DNA of 64,000 bases, from contig OY997591.1 of NCBI GenBank assembly GCA_963921825.1, forward strand, positions 54,041,031 through 54,105,030. Reading direction: 5' to 3'. Shown here one piece after another: positions 32,538 through 44,034 of the stretch. Made by a program: the position numbers and the translations under genes. The notes beneath the pieces were generated by a model that saw only the letters and a list, made by a program, of their open reading frames with translations, did no database searches and had not been told where the DNA came from. Position 1 is the first letter of the stretch; every line of letters begins with the position of its first letter. The DNA is from Erodium maritimum. Its lineage: Eukaryota; Streptophyta; Magnoliopsida; Geraniales; Geraniaceae.

Positions 32538-35500
32538 GTGATTAGGGCCCTTTCATGGAATGTGAGGGGGCTCAATTCCTCTCAGAAACGTAGATGTCTG
32601 AGAGATGTGATAATGAAGCATAGGTCTGTGTTTATTATGCTTCAGGAAGTGAAGGTGGCGGTGGTTGATTATGCGTTCTTAAGAAGTTTGGGTTTACATG
32701 AAGGGTGGAGTTTTTATCATGTTCCTCCTGTAGGATCTGCAGGTGGGGTGCTTAGTTTGTGGTAGGATAGCAGTTTTATTGTGGAATCAGTTACTCCTGT
32801 GCAGAATGCTTCTATATGGACTGTGTTTTGTGTTTTTGCTAATGTGAGACTCTCTTTGATAAATGTTTATGCACCTAATGGTTCACGTGCTAGAAGAGAG
32901 TTTTGGGAGGAACTGCGCTCGAACTGTGGAACAATTGCTGAGATTAAGATTTGTGCAGGGGATTTTAATGCTGTTCTGTCTGCAGAAGAACGACGTAATT
33001 GTTTTTCTTCTCAGGCGGATATTAGTGCTTTTCGGGATTTTGTTTCGGGAATGGATCTCCTTGACCTTCCCTTATCAGGATCTCAATTTACTTGGTTTCA
33101 TTCCGCTGATAAAGTTTCTCGTATTGACAGATTTTTTGTCTCCGCAGAATTTTTAGTAGTGTTTAGCCCTCTGTCTCAGGTTGCAATTCCAAGGTCTTTA
33201 TCTGATCATAGACCATTACTCTTGAAGGTAGATGAGGCAGTGTGGGGCGCCAGACCGATAAAGTTTATGAATGCTTGGGTAGACCATCCCAATTTTCTTG
33301 ATGCGGTTCGATCCTTTTGGTCTGCCTACGATGATCATGTTTCGGCGAGTTATAGTCTCTTTTTCAAGTTGCGATCCTTGAGGTTAGATTTGCAGGCTTG
33401 GAACAAAGATGTTTTTGGCAATGTGGAGGAGAAAGTGAAACTTTTGGTTGCCGAGATTGATGCTTTGGACAAGATTCAGGAAGAGAGAAGTTTATCAGGT
33501 CCTGAGGTGAGCCATCGATCTTGGCTTCGGGCAGTGTTGATCTTAGAACAAAAGATTTTGGACAGAATTTGGCGCCAGAAAGCTCGGATGTCTTGGTTTC
33601 GGTGTGGTGATAGATGTACGCGGTTCTTTCATAGAATTGCTAATTTTCGAGCTCACAGGAATCGGTTGTCAAAAATTAGGATTGGTGATCGGGTGCTTTC
33701 AGAGCCGGCCGAGATTTTGGATGGGGCCGCAGGTCACTTCGAGCAGCGGTTTTGTAACCCATTGCCTGATCGGGGTACTTTGCCTCCTTTACCTTTTCAG
33801 GTGTTATCGTATGATCAAAGAACTACTATTGAACAACCTTTCTCGATGGGGGAAATTGAAAAGGCTATTAGTGATTGTGGTAGTGAGAAGTCTCCGGGTC
33901 CTGATGGGTTCACCTTAAAGTTCTTTAAGGTAGCTTGGGAAATTATCAAAGAAGATGTGAAACGTTTTTTCGACGAGTTCTATCATTCTGGTTCTTTGGG
34001 TAAGGGATTGAACTCTACTTTTATTAATTTGATTCCCAAGCATGCACAAGCTGAAACTTTTGGAGAGTACCGACCTATTAGTCTTATTTCGAGTTCGTAC
34101 AAGATTTTGGCTAAGGTGTTGGCAAACAGACTTAAGGTCGTTATTGGTGATCTGATCAGCGATAACCATAGTGGTTTTGTAGCAGGGAGGCAATTGATTG
34201 ATGGAGTTCTTATTGCGTCAGAAATTATTCAGTATGTGAAGAGATCAAGATTGGAGACAGTGATTCTGAAATTGGATTTCGAGAAGGCATATGATTTAGT
34301 GTAGTGGGGTTATCTTGAGGAAGTTTTTGTGCAGATGAATTTTGGTAGGAGATGGAGAAAATGGATTGCCTCATGTCTGCGAGCCCATCTCTCGGTGTTG
34401 GTTAATGGTGTTCTTTCTCGGGATTTTCAAATGGTTAATGGAATTCGTCAAGGTTGCCCGTTATCCCCCTTTTTGTTCTTGATTGCTGCAGAAGGGCTCC
34501 ATCAGTATTTAGAGGTTGGCAAACAAGTTGGATACTTTCGTGGAGTGAATATTGGTGGTTTTTATTTCTTTATTTCCCATCTCCAGTTTGCTGACGATAC
34601 TCTGCTTTTCTTTCGGGGATCTCTAGGTGAGTTGATAATGTTGAAATCTGTTCTTGAAGGTTTCCAATTGGTTTCACGCTTGAGGGTGAATTTTGCAAAA
34701 TCGAAAGCAATTGTTATGAATGCTTCGGTTTTGTCAGCAGAGGAAGTAAGTAGGGTTCTTTGTTGTGATTCTGGGTCTTTACCTATGACTTATTTGGGCT
34801 TTCCTCTTGGAGCCTCCCCTAAGAGGTTAGCGACATGGGAGCATGTGATCAGTAAGTACCACTCCACTTTGGATTTATGGCATGCTAAATACTTATCTAT
34901 GGCTGGTCGAATCACTTTAATCCAGTCAACACTTTCTGGGCTGCCTCTGTTTTTTATGTCTTTATTCAAAGCGCCTAAAGGGGTAATCAAGGCTCTTGAA
35001 GCAATTCAGAGAAAATTTTTATGGCGTAATGGTGGTGACGAAAGAGTTTTGAACAAGGTGAAATGAAGTTTGGTGTGCCGACCTAAACTCTTGGGAGGAC
35101 TCGGCCTACGTAGGTTGGAGTTTATGAATTTGGCATTGTTAGCCAAATGGTGGTGGCGGTTTGCGACTACTAAGGTTTCATTATGGAAGGTTCTAATTTG
35201 TTTACGGATGGGTTGGGAAGTGACTGATTGGGATTTGACTCGTTTAGATAATTCCATAAATTGTTATTTGTTTAGTCACATTATGGACCTTGCTACTGAT
35301 CCTCTTTTCTCTAGCTTGTTTGGCAATCAGGGGCTTTCATGGAATCTGGGAAGAGGAGTGGACGTTTCGTTTTGGGATGACGTTTGGATCGGAGATGTTA
35401 CATTGAGGGCTCGATTCCCGTTAGCTTACATGAGGGCAACCAATAAGGAGGGAGTTGTTGCTGATTATTAGAGTGGGCAGGGGTGGTCGGTCTACTTTCG

Positions 35501-36221
35501 TCACACCCGTGGGCATAGGGAAAGGGATGAGGTGTCAGCCTTATTTGAGTGCATAGAGGATTGTATTATTTCGCCTGATCTTGATGATGTTTTATTATGG
35601 AGAAAATCCTCGTCGGGATTTACAGTTTCTGAAGCTTATTCCTTGTTGATGGGGGAGGAGTTGGTGGAGCCGAAACCTTGGGCTAAGGTCTTATGGGTGG
35701 CAGGTATACCAACTAAACATAATGTACTTGTTTGGTTAGCGGTTCAGAATGCGTTACCTACGGCCGTGTTCTTGGAAGAGAGGGGTATGTTCTTTACTCT
35801 TAATCAGATGTTTTGTCCATTGTGCAAGTCTTTTATGGAGATTTCTGATCATATCCTTATGCATTGTCCTGTTGCGTGGTGGATTTTGGGTAGAGTTTTT
35901 AATTGGTGGGGGGTGGTGTGGGTTATGCCACGGACTATGGCGGAGGCGGTGGTAATGTGGAGAGGTGTGGGTTCACATAATTTCTGGAAGGTGTGGATCC
36001 GGGTCTGTTATGTAACTATTTGGCATCTTTGGTTATTGAGGAATGCAGCTGTTTTTAATCAGGTGATAGAGTCGGGTGATATCCTCTTTGGAAAGATCCA
36101 TAATCATTCATATGTTATTATGTGGCAATCTCGGTCGATGAGATCTGGTTTTTCTTTTGTGGATTGGTGTAGGAGACCGAGTTGGTGCATTCGGCCAATG
36201 AGGGTTGGGTCAGTTCGTTAA
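32538..36221 (+). pseudogene. LINE-2 ORF2, endonuclease and reverse transcriptase
   Basis: One reading frame runs from ATG 32538 to the stop at 36219-36221, broken only by TAG 32763, TAG 34302, TGA 35064 and TAG 35469. Endonuclease motifs: LSWNVRGLNS, LQEVK, GDFNAVL, SDHRPL (33200). RT motifs: KSPGPDGF (33890), ISLISSSYKILAKVLANR, LDFEKAYD, RQGCPLSPFLF and the active-site block FADDTLLFF (34588-34615). The zf-RVT segment (CPLCKSF...HILMHCPVAWW) lies at 35810-35880. The TGA falls in KVK-stop-SLVC and the last TAG in DY-stop-SGQGW, where related proteins tend to have Trp, consistent with G-to-A change. All catalytic motifs otherwise look intact. Confidence 0.85.
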
Positions 36222-36631
36222 TGGCTGTATTTGTACTCATTGTTGATTTTTGTTTTGGTTTTTGTTTTTTCAGGGGGTTTTGGAGTTCCCAATTCTATTC
36301 AGGTTTCGCCGGTTTCCCACTGAGGTTCGATGTGTGCTCATCCGGGGGGACGTTAAGGGCCGATCTACTTTTGAGTGGAGGGACACGGATTACTTAGTCT
36401 CTTTGAGACCAGAGGATTCACCTGTCTACCCTGAGGCATTGTTCATTGGTCTCGGTGGGACGCCTGTTTGGTTATTGGGGCTCTATTATCTTCTGTTTTA
36501 TGTTTTTTCCAGGCATTAGCCCTTAGCTCATTGTATGAGTTCCCTGGTTATCGTTGTTCTCATATTCCCTCTTCCTTCTTGGAATGGGTTTTTTACTTAA
36601 TAAAATTTCTGAGCTTATCAAAAAAAAAAAA

Positions 36632-37020
36632 AATCGCACGCTTCTTGATTGAAGAGGAAGAGGAGAAGTCGTGTGGCGGCTATGTGATTGCGATAGGTCT
36701 CGGTAGTCGGTAGGGTTTGCTTGTGTGGAGTGAACGAGTGAGGATAAGGAGGATAGTAGAGGTGGGCCTGTACATAAGGATAACCGGTTGGGGGTGGGCC
36801 CTGGTGGGTTATGTTTTCTCATTCCGGGCCCGGACTCAATTGTCAATGGGGATTCAAATTTCAATCCATTACCACCCTCATAACCCATTAGTGGCAACCC
36901 AATGGGGCCGAGGTGGGTCGATTTGACCGATTGGGCTGGGTTTCGGGTCCATTTTGGACAACCCTATTATTCGTGTCTGGAGAACCACCTTTATTTAATA
37001 AGAATACCTCCAATACGAGA
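36632..37020 (-). promoter_or_regulatory. Possible host promoter/5' UTR displaced by LINE-2
   Basis: On the minus strand the sequence before the LINE junction has AAACCCTACCG (about 36710) and the pyrimidine-rich ACTTCTCCTCTTCCTCTTCA (about 36650-36670). Further upstream are GGGCCCACCCC and AGGCCCACC, resembling GCC/GGGCC promoter elements of plant housekeeping genes. Joined to 30637-30793 it would form the 5' part of a gene. No TATA box is certain. A small open frame across it has no recognisable product. Confidence 0.35.
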
Positions 37021-38123
37021 AAGAAGAAATTAAATAGAAATTTTTTATTAATAAAAAAAATTGTGTGAACTCATCTAAATCATTCATTTTATAAATAGAT
37101 GAATAAAATGCAATTGATTTATTGACTATAAAAAAAATAGAACTTTTTGATAAGTTGTAGGAGCTTTTTAATAAAACTATCACAATACTTTTTTTACCAA
37201 TACATAAATTTAATCTTTCCCGCTTCGTTTGAAGTCCAATTATTTTCAAACTTGCGCCAACATTGTTATTTTTTCAAGGGCTTTTGATCAAGATCAGTCA
37301 TGAATATATTTCGAAGAAAAAAATATATTTCGTGGCTGATTTGATAAAAATTATAGTTGGGTGATTTTTATCAACACTATACACTGGTTTGGTCAACTCT
37401 AAACATTAGGTTTATCAACACGAAACACTAGTTTTATCAACTCATTTTCCAAAATTGAACTTGATTTTTATCATCGCATCACATGTTTTTTTTTATGAAT
37501 ATTGAACACTAGCTTTATCAACACTAAACAGTCAGTTCATCACTAAATTATATGTGTTTTATCATCTTATCATGTGTTTTTTAATGACACTAAACTCTAG
37601 TTTATCACTCTTATTATCAAAATTAAACATGATTTTTATCACCTCATCATGTGTTTTTTTATCACCTCAATACATATTTTTTTATCAACATTTAGCACTA
37701 ATTTGATCACCTCAATATAAAATATTCATTAATGAAGATTTATTAACACTCAGTATTATTTTTATCACCCTGATATAAATTTTTATTTTCTTGGTTCAAA
37801 ATATATTCAATATACTACTTGATAGATAGCCCTTGGAAAAAGAAAATTATTGGCGCAAGTTTGAAGCTAATCGGAGTTCAAACGAATTAGGAATGATTAA
37901 ATTAGTGAATTGGTCAAGAAAAAAATGGACACTTGTCCACATGGCACCATGCTATTACATTTATGCCCTTACTTGTGTGAGAAAGGATTAAAATGCCGTG
38001 TATTTTGGGTGGAATTGGGGTGATGATGTGACATCATGATGAATGTTGGATCTTAGGTGTGTGTGACTAATATTGGTTCTTACCGTTTTTAGGATAAGAG
38101 GAGTTTCTATTAGATTTTTCCTC
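37021..38123. mobile_element. Mutator-like non-autonomous element, copy B
   Basis: A 1.1-kb relative of copy A with the same end (AAGAAGAAATTAAATAGAAA), the same subterminal arms ('cgcttcgtttgaagtccaat', 'caaacttgcgccaacattg') and the same central 'ttatcaacactaaacact' satellite. The conserved right arm includes 'cacttgtccacatggcacca' and 'ttaggataagagg'. The target duplication is no longer clear, so it is older or altered. No coding sequence. Confidence 0.75.
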
Positions 38124-38139
38124 AATTACTATATTATTA

Positions 38140-38440
38140 GTGATGACTATTGGTACTAGTTATTCGAATAAAAAATATTAAAATTTTCTATCAGTCAACA
38201 CTATTAACCAGCAACCTATAGTGGTAGTCTGTTCATAGTTCATACTGGTTGTTCGTGTCATTTTCTTCACAATTTTCCAATCGTTGGCGGTTTGCGCCGA
38301 TGATGAGTTACCGCCAACGAATGTTTTACCGACTATAAGACATTATTTAATTATTATTTTTAATTCTCTCTCTTACTTGATTTCTCTCTCTTCCGTTTGT
38401 TCTAATAACCAACACAAACATACTAGCATTGGAGATGCTC
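38140..38440. mobile_element. Small TIR element (PIF-like MITE), degenerate
   Basis: The right end is CATTGGAGATGCTC, complementary to the GAGCATCTCCAATG start seen in many plant MITEs. The left end GTGATGACTATTGGTACTAG is an imperfect match to it. Flanks are TTA and TAA rather than identical triplets. A perfect 11-bp inverted repeat (TCGTTGGCGGT at 38281-38291, ACCGCCAACGA at 38310-38320) lies in the middle. Confidence 0.4.
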
Positions 38441-38908
38441 TAACCTCCTACAGTCCTACGTAGACGTTATTTATTATGGGAATTTTTGAGCAAAACATGT
38501 TGTTTATTGATTTAAATGGAAACATGGACATAAAAAATCAGTTTAAGAGTATAAATATCCTTCAAAAAAATTCAATATGGTGATTCTGGAACAATAACCG
38601 ATACAAGTTCGGTATTGGTAATTGGGACTAAACGTCAATAAACAGAACTCTAAAAACCAAAGAATCATTCTTGGCTCAATTCGATACAAGTGAGAGTGTC
38701 CGACTATCACTCTGTTCTCTGAAGAGGATCGTGTATTTGTTGTAGAATGTGCGCTACTTGACTAAGGATTACATTAATTAGTTGAGGAAACCAGTTAGTC
38801 GATGCTAAACGGGTAGGGGTCGAGACGTTTTTCCCTCCCTAGTGACATGTATTCTTGAGAGCAGTTCATTTACCCTAGCGAGAGTGATTTTTAGATCTTG
38901 CATGATTC
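38441..38908. other. Unassigned intergenic sequence
   Basis: No gene, tandem repeat or element boundary is recognised. Confidence 0.5.
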
Positions 38909-39511
38909 TCATGACTCCTCTGTAGATACCATGTTGGGGAGGCCTAATGCCCTCCCATTGGCCGAGGTTTTCTTCACCTCAATTATTGGTGTCAGAGTAA
39001 AAGGTACTTTGATAATAGTTTTCTCGTCTGGATCGATGGAGTATGTAGAAAATGTGTCCTGAAAACCATCAGTAGACGTTGGGGACGCGACCTTGATCAG
39101 TGGCAACGACGTCAGAGACAGCGACGCCATGAGGGGTAGTGAAGATGAAACAGACGGAGAAGGAACCGAAATATGTTGTTTTATAGGCATTCTTACCCGA
39201 CCATACCGGTTGACCATAGAGGTCGTAGATGGCATCATCACTGGACCCATGGGTTCGACCTGGAACGCATGTAGGGCGAGGAAGGCATCATCGGTGTGAG
39301 CTCGACGACGGGTTGCCGAGAGGAGGATGAGGCCTTTTTCTTTTATAGCCATAAGAGAACGCTTAGGGCGTATAACCCAGTGGGAGGCCGCTCCAACATA
39401 GTCATGGCCACCTCGAGAAGACCTACAAGGAGCAGGGCAGTCGATGGTAGTAGAGTTGCGACAAAAGTATGCATATGGGTGGTGGAGGGTTGCAGCGCCA
39501 TAGAGACACAA
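38909..39511 (-). CDS. Unidentified open frame, 200 codons
   Basis: An open minus-strand frame from ATG 39511 to TGA 38909. The product is Ser/Thr/Pro-rich in its second half, with no transmembrane segment or familiar motif. No intron signals were convincing, and nothing before the ATG looks like a promoter. I do not recognise the protein. It could be a relic of a LINE ORF1 or gag, a gene fragment, or chance; codon use is not clearly genic. It lies between MITEs. Confidence 0.25.
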   Translation of the reverse strand: MCLYGAATLHHPYAYFCRNSTTIDCPAPCRSSRGGHDYVGAASHWVIRPKRSLMAIKEKGLILLSATRRRAHTDDAFLALHAFQVEPMGPVMMPSTTSMVNRYGRVRMPIKQHISVPSPSVSSSLPLMASLSLTSLPLIKVASPTSTDGFQDTFSTYSIDPDEKTIIKVPFTLTPIIEVKKTSANGRALGLPNMVSTEES

Positions 39512-39838
39512 GAAGGATAGGGTTTTTCCAATACTTCGAATTTAATACGCTATGAATACCTTGAGAATGAATAATTACGAAAAACATGATGGTAGACACG
39601 ATTTACGACTATACATTTATTTGAAAATTATATAAAGAAATTGACATCATTTAAAAACATACGGATTTTGAGTCAATTATGTTCAAAAAATTGCTAGTGT
39701 TGTGTTGAAATGACAAAAATGCTCTATCACTATAACCTTAATATCATCCAGAATTATAATAATACCTTTTACTCTAAATGTAAAAATCTACTTTTTCTTA
39801 TAATTATATTTTGGTTTTAAAAAATATAGGGTTATTTT

Positions 39839-40277
39839 CACCTCAATACCCTAACTATTAATTTTTTTCACCTCAATACCCTAACTATTTTTAGTCCCAC
39901 CTCAATACCCTAGAATGCATTTTTTTCCACTTTCATACCCTAACTTTTTGTGGCACCTCACTCCCCTAAAATGCATTTTTTTTTTCAATTTCATACCCTA
40001 TAATGCATTTTTTTTGTGGCACCTCACTACCCTAGAATGCATTTTAGTGACATTAAAAACTGATTTTTAAAGAAATTTTGAAAATCAATGGCATGCTTTT
40101 GGAAAATTTGATTGTTAGTGAGGGTATTATTAACTTTTTAAGAGTTTTCATCCAAAAATGGATGGCGGGTATGAAAGTGAAAAAAATGCATTCTAGGGTA
40201 TTGATGTGCCATTAAAAATAGTTAGGGTATTGAGGTGAAAAAAATTAATAGTTAGGGTATCGAGGTGAAAATTACCC
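39839..40277. mobile_element. Mutator-type MITE with very long inverted repeats
   Basis: A 439-bp fold-back element. The left arm begins GGGTTATTTTCACCTCAATA and the right arm is its complement over more than 100 bp. The arms consist of repeated 'cacctcaataccctaacta' and 'ccctagaatgca' words. A perfect 9-bp duplication AAAAATATA flanks it (39830-39838 and 40278-40286). No coding sequence. Arm-arm pairing would make an almost complete hairpin. Confidence 0.9.
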
Positions 40278-40286
40278 AAAAATATA

Positions 40287-40827
40287 TAATCATCTAAAAA
40301 TGTAAAAATCATATATATAGGGGGCTATCGGCTGCGACTCCATTATATAATGCGACCATGCGACCCTTAATTTGGGCTCGAAGTAGGACAATTTAGACAT
40401 ATTATATTGGTAGAACGCGCCACATGTCACCTTCTGAAAAACACATCTTTTTTAATCAAGTTTAGTAATTTAAGCATCCCGGGTTCGTTTCAACTCCAAT
40501 TTTCTTCGTTCTTGCACCAATGTTTTTTTCAAGATCTATCTATCAAGATGCATATTGAATATGTTTTGAAATACAAAAAAGAAAAAGAAGATAGGTCCAA
40601 TATGGCTATGAAAATTGGGTGGTCAAATTGTGGATATAGTGAATGTATGTTCTATATATAGTGAATGGGGATTCCGGATATATCACATTTAGATTTTGGA
40701 TGTGTAAATTCTGGATAAAAAATGTATACTATGGATGTAAAAATGTAGATTCTGGATATAGAAAACGTATATTTTCGATGTACAAAATATAGATTCTGGA
40801 CAAAAAGATGTAGATTAACAAACTTTG
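40287..40827. mobile_element. Possible third, degenerate Mutator-like element: left arm
   Basis: The stretch 40481-40560 ('caactccaattttcttcgtt', 'cttgcaccaatg', 'caagatctatctatcaagat') resembles the subterminal arms of copies A and B. A complementary counterpart is at about 42741-42810 ('cttgaaaaaagaaaaatatc', 'ggtgcaagaacgag'). If these are the two arms of one element it would be about 2.5 kb and hold the tandem repeat and LINE tail between them. Termini and TSD are not resolved. Confidence 0.35.
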
Positions 40828-41275
40828 AGAGGATAGCAACTCCGGCGACGTCTCGGCGAGTTCCGACCACCGACTCGAAAGTTTCACTTCCCTCTAGCTA
40901 GAGCACCCATTAGACAAGATTGTTTGAGCTTTAAAAGGAAAGATTAAAGGATTAGAAGAGGGCTCATTAACCATTTCGGGTTGAAACAACATTATTTTTC
41001 AGGTAGCAAATTTTGGGAGGGTAGATCTCTTAACTCCAGCAACGTCTCGACGAGTTCCGACCACCTGCGTGAAGGTCTCACTTTCCTCTAGTTGGAATGC
41101 CCATTGGACAAGATCGTTTGAGCTTTAAAGGCAAGATTAAAGGCTTAAAAGAGGGATCATTATCCATTTTGGGTTGAAACAGAAACAATATTTTTCAGGT
41201 AGCAAACTTTGAGAGGGTAGATCTCCCAATTCCGACGACGTCTCAGTGAGTTCTGACCACCGATGTGAAGGTCTT
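40828..41275. repeat. 190-bp tandem repeat, 2.3 copies
   Basis: The unit contains 'actccggcgacgtctcggcg', 'gagttccgaccacc', 'tagctagagcacccattaga' and 'tttttcaggtagcaaa'. Starts lie near 40833, 41021 and 41216. The last copy is cut off where the LINE tail begins. Confidence 0.8.
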
Positions 41276-42370
41276 TATTTTCTGGAATAATGGAATCTAT
41301 TTTTTGGAATTTAAAAGACCCTTAAGAGGTTGGGAAATTGGAAAATTCAGGTCTCTTTGTAATATACTCAACAATTTTCATCTGGCCTCTTCTAGAGATG
41401 ACTTTCCTCAATTGAAAATTGCTCAGGCAGGATTTACATTTAGAGCCATGTACACTCATCTTGATCAAAACAATTATCAGGCAACTCCTTGGGCTCAGTG
41501 GTTGTGGTCTCCTAGTCTTCCTCCTAAAAATACAGCCTTTGTTTGACTAGTTTGTCATCAAGCCATCCCCACTAAAATGTTCTTGGACAACAGAGGGATA
41601 CATCTTACCCTCTAAGAGTCTCTTTGTCCATCCTGTCTACTAGAACTTGAAGACTTGAATCACTTGCTTCTGAACTACACAATGTCTTGGAATATTTGAA
41701 GCATGGTTTTAAACTGGTGGGGGATTAGTTGTGTATCTCCTAATATTTTAATGGATCTACTACTCAATTGGTCATCCTGGGTTCCTCATTTAGCATCTAA
41801 ACAATGGAGCAATGTTTTCTTCCTTTCTATTTGGCACATTTGGTTGTCTAGGAATCGGGCTATCTTTAAACATTCTACAGATTCCAACTCTCAGATTCTC
41901 CTAAAAATTCAAAGTGCTACTTTTAATCTTGAATGGGCTCAATTTGGGAAATTTTATGCTTTCAGCTTTGATTCTTGGAGAGTCAATCCTTGGTTATGTA
42001 GAAGAAGGAAAAGGATCAAACCTATAGCAATTTTGGGTTGACCTCCCTCATTTGCTTGTTGCATCATTTGCTTCTTGGGTTTCTTGGGCAGCAAGTAATG
42101 TTTTATCACCACTTTTGAACTTGAGTTTTTGTGGTTTGCTTGATTCTACTGTTGGATTATTATTGTGTCTCTTCTGCAACTACTTGGGGCTTCATTTTAT
42201 TTGGTTTATGGGTAGTATTGTTGTTGATCTCCCTTTCTCTTTGTAATCTAAGTAGGTTACTATTATGGGATACTTGACTTTGTATTCTCTATTGAGGGTT
42301 CTTCCCTTATTCCTGCTATTTTCTCAAAGACTTGAATCAGTGAAATCATTTACTGATAAAGAAAACATCC
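41276..42370 (+). pseudogene. LINE-3: 3' tail of a LINE (zf-RVT domain)
   Basis: Translated pieces match the C-terminal part of LINE ORF2: PLRGWEIGKFRSLCNIL, AGFTFRAMYTHL, then after stops SLCPSCLLELEDLNHLLL (zinc-binding zf-RVT, about 41625-41670), and SIWHIWLSRNRAIFKHS (about 41835-41885). Endonuclease and RT are absent, so the copy is 5'-truncated as is common for LINEs. The 3' end near 42345 has TGATAAAGAAAAC, a degenerate form of the LINE tail. Stops interrupt the frame. Confidence 0.65.
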
Positions 42371-43139
42371 CAAATAAGCGAAACAGTACTAAAACTTTAT
42401 TAAAACACGAACTATTGAAACATTTTTTTATCAAACATTAGACAAATGTAGTAAATGAATGGAACAAACTTTAATATATTCTCAAATCATATTTAATCTT
42501 TGAAGTACCTTCCTCATGAATTCTTTCTTGTTAGTTGTATTGTCACGCCTACTTCTCCTCTTTGATGTTTGCATTTGATGAGAGCAAATGTATCCCACTT
42601 AATTTGATCATGTTCCTTATATTTTTATCTTGTTTGTACTCGTTTATATATATTCAACATTATTTAAAAATTGCACAAAATCTCGTTCATTGTCGATATT
42701 TTTCAAGTGTTATAAATATGCTAATCACTGGTCTCATTTTGTAGCTCTTGAAAAAAGAAAAATATCGGTGCAAGAACGAGGTCAATCGGAGCACACGTGA
42801 AACGAGATTGAGCGTTTGAAACGTAAAATAAAAAGTGAAAAAATATGCTCCCAAATCCAAATCTGGTGTGACACAGTCCCTTGTTTTCCTGTGCACCCGC
42901 GCCTCTCGCAGCCTTTTGATTGGAAAACTAGCGAGCAGAACTGATATGGCCATCCATCTCGCGTACCTGGATTCTTTTTCCCGTTGTTGGATCACTTGAC
43001 CGCGGATCCAACGCTCTGCAGCCCGGTTGCACGTTATGGTTCGTACTCATGTTCGTACCCGGTCTCTCGCCAAATCCAGCACTCCCTCCCTTGCGTTCCA
43101 ACTCGCGTGAAATTGAGATTTCAGCCAGAATTTTTTTCC
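42371..43139. other. Unassigned sequence with a possible inverted arm
   Basis: AT-rich to 42730, then the possible right arm of the degenerate Mutator-like element (42741-42810), then a GC-richer stretch to 43100. No coding region is supported. Confidence 0.4.
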
Positions 43140-44034
43140 TTCATATATTTTGGCGAGTAGAGCTTTTGGAAAACAGATTTTTACCCATAAGAATTATTTT
43201 TCAGCTATTTTAATTCTAGTTCTTCTTCTTCTCTCTATTTTCTTTACTTGTTCTTCATCTTTAAGAGCAAATCTACCATCAAGGGCCATAGTTTTAGCGA
43301 TCCAAGGAGGTTTCAAGCATTCATGAGCCTCCCACCATCTCCAACTTCTCCATTTTCATGGGTTGAAGCTTTGGAGATTTGGAGATGGTGGGTTTTCAAG
43401 ATAAAAGAGTTATTGATTGGGGTTTCCAACCCAATTTCGGTTCTAATCTCTACTCTTTTTCTAGTTTTTTTTTTGTAAAGCTAGGATTTTTAGACTGTTT
43501 GACTAGGATTTGGACTCCATGACCTTGGATTTGAATCCTTGGTCATGGGTATTGTGTAAATGTTGATTCCTTTTAAGTTGATGCATGGTTTTGTGGTTAA
43601 TTTGATGTTGGCGACATTATTGGCATGATTTTGGGGGGTTTTGAGCTTAAATAGCATCCACTTGTTTCTATGGGTATTTATCTATATTTAAGCTACTTGA
43701 TGTTCAAGCATTCTTACTTTGTGTTCGAACTTTCATGATTTTAAACCTGAATGCATGTGCTAGCTATCTCATCTTTTGGGTGTATATCAAGTTCTAGATT
43801 AGAATTGGTAAAATGCAAACTTTAGCCATTTAGTGAACTTATCTAGAATTTTCCACATTCACATGTCTTGATATCCTATTGATGAGATAAAAATATGCTA
43901 GGATGTGTTTTCTCGATTCTCTTGTGTGTTTCAAGCCGACCGAACGATTTACAAATTTTCCATAATTTTTGTGTACGTTATGTGGATTGATGTTTAGAGC
44001 GATCCATGATTCGATTTAGTGTGAGATGAGATTC

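Larger units (their letters stand above)
30806..36631 (+). mobile_element. LINE-2: L1-type retrotransposon, nearly full length
   Basis: A 5.8-kb plus-strand LINE with ORF1 (RRM plus a C-terminal domain) and ORF2 (endonuclease, RT, zf-RVT), ending in an A tract at 36620-36633. Flanks carry 12-bp repeats differing by one base (AATCGCAAGCTT at 30794-30805, AATCGCACGCTT at 36632-36643). ORF2 reads in a single frame over 1228 codons with only four stops, so it is far less decayed than LINE-1. No RNase H domain follows zf-RVT. It sits between a probable host 5' region and its first exon. Confidence 0.85.
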
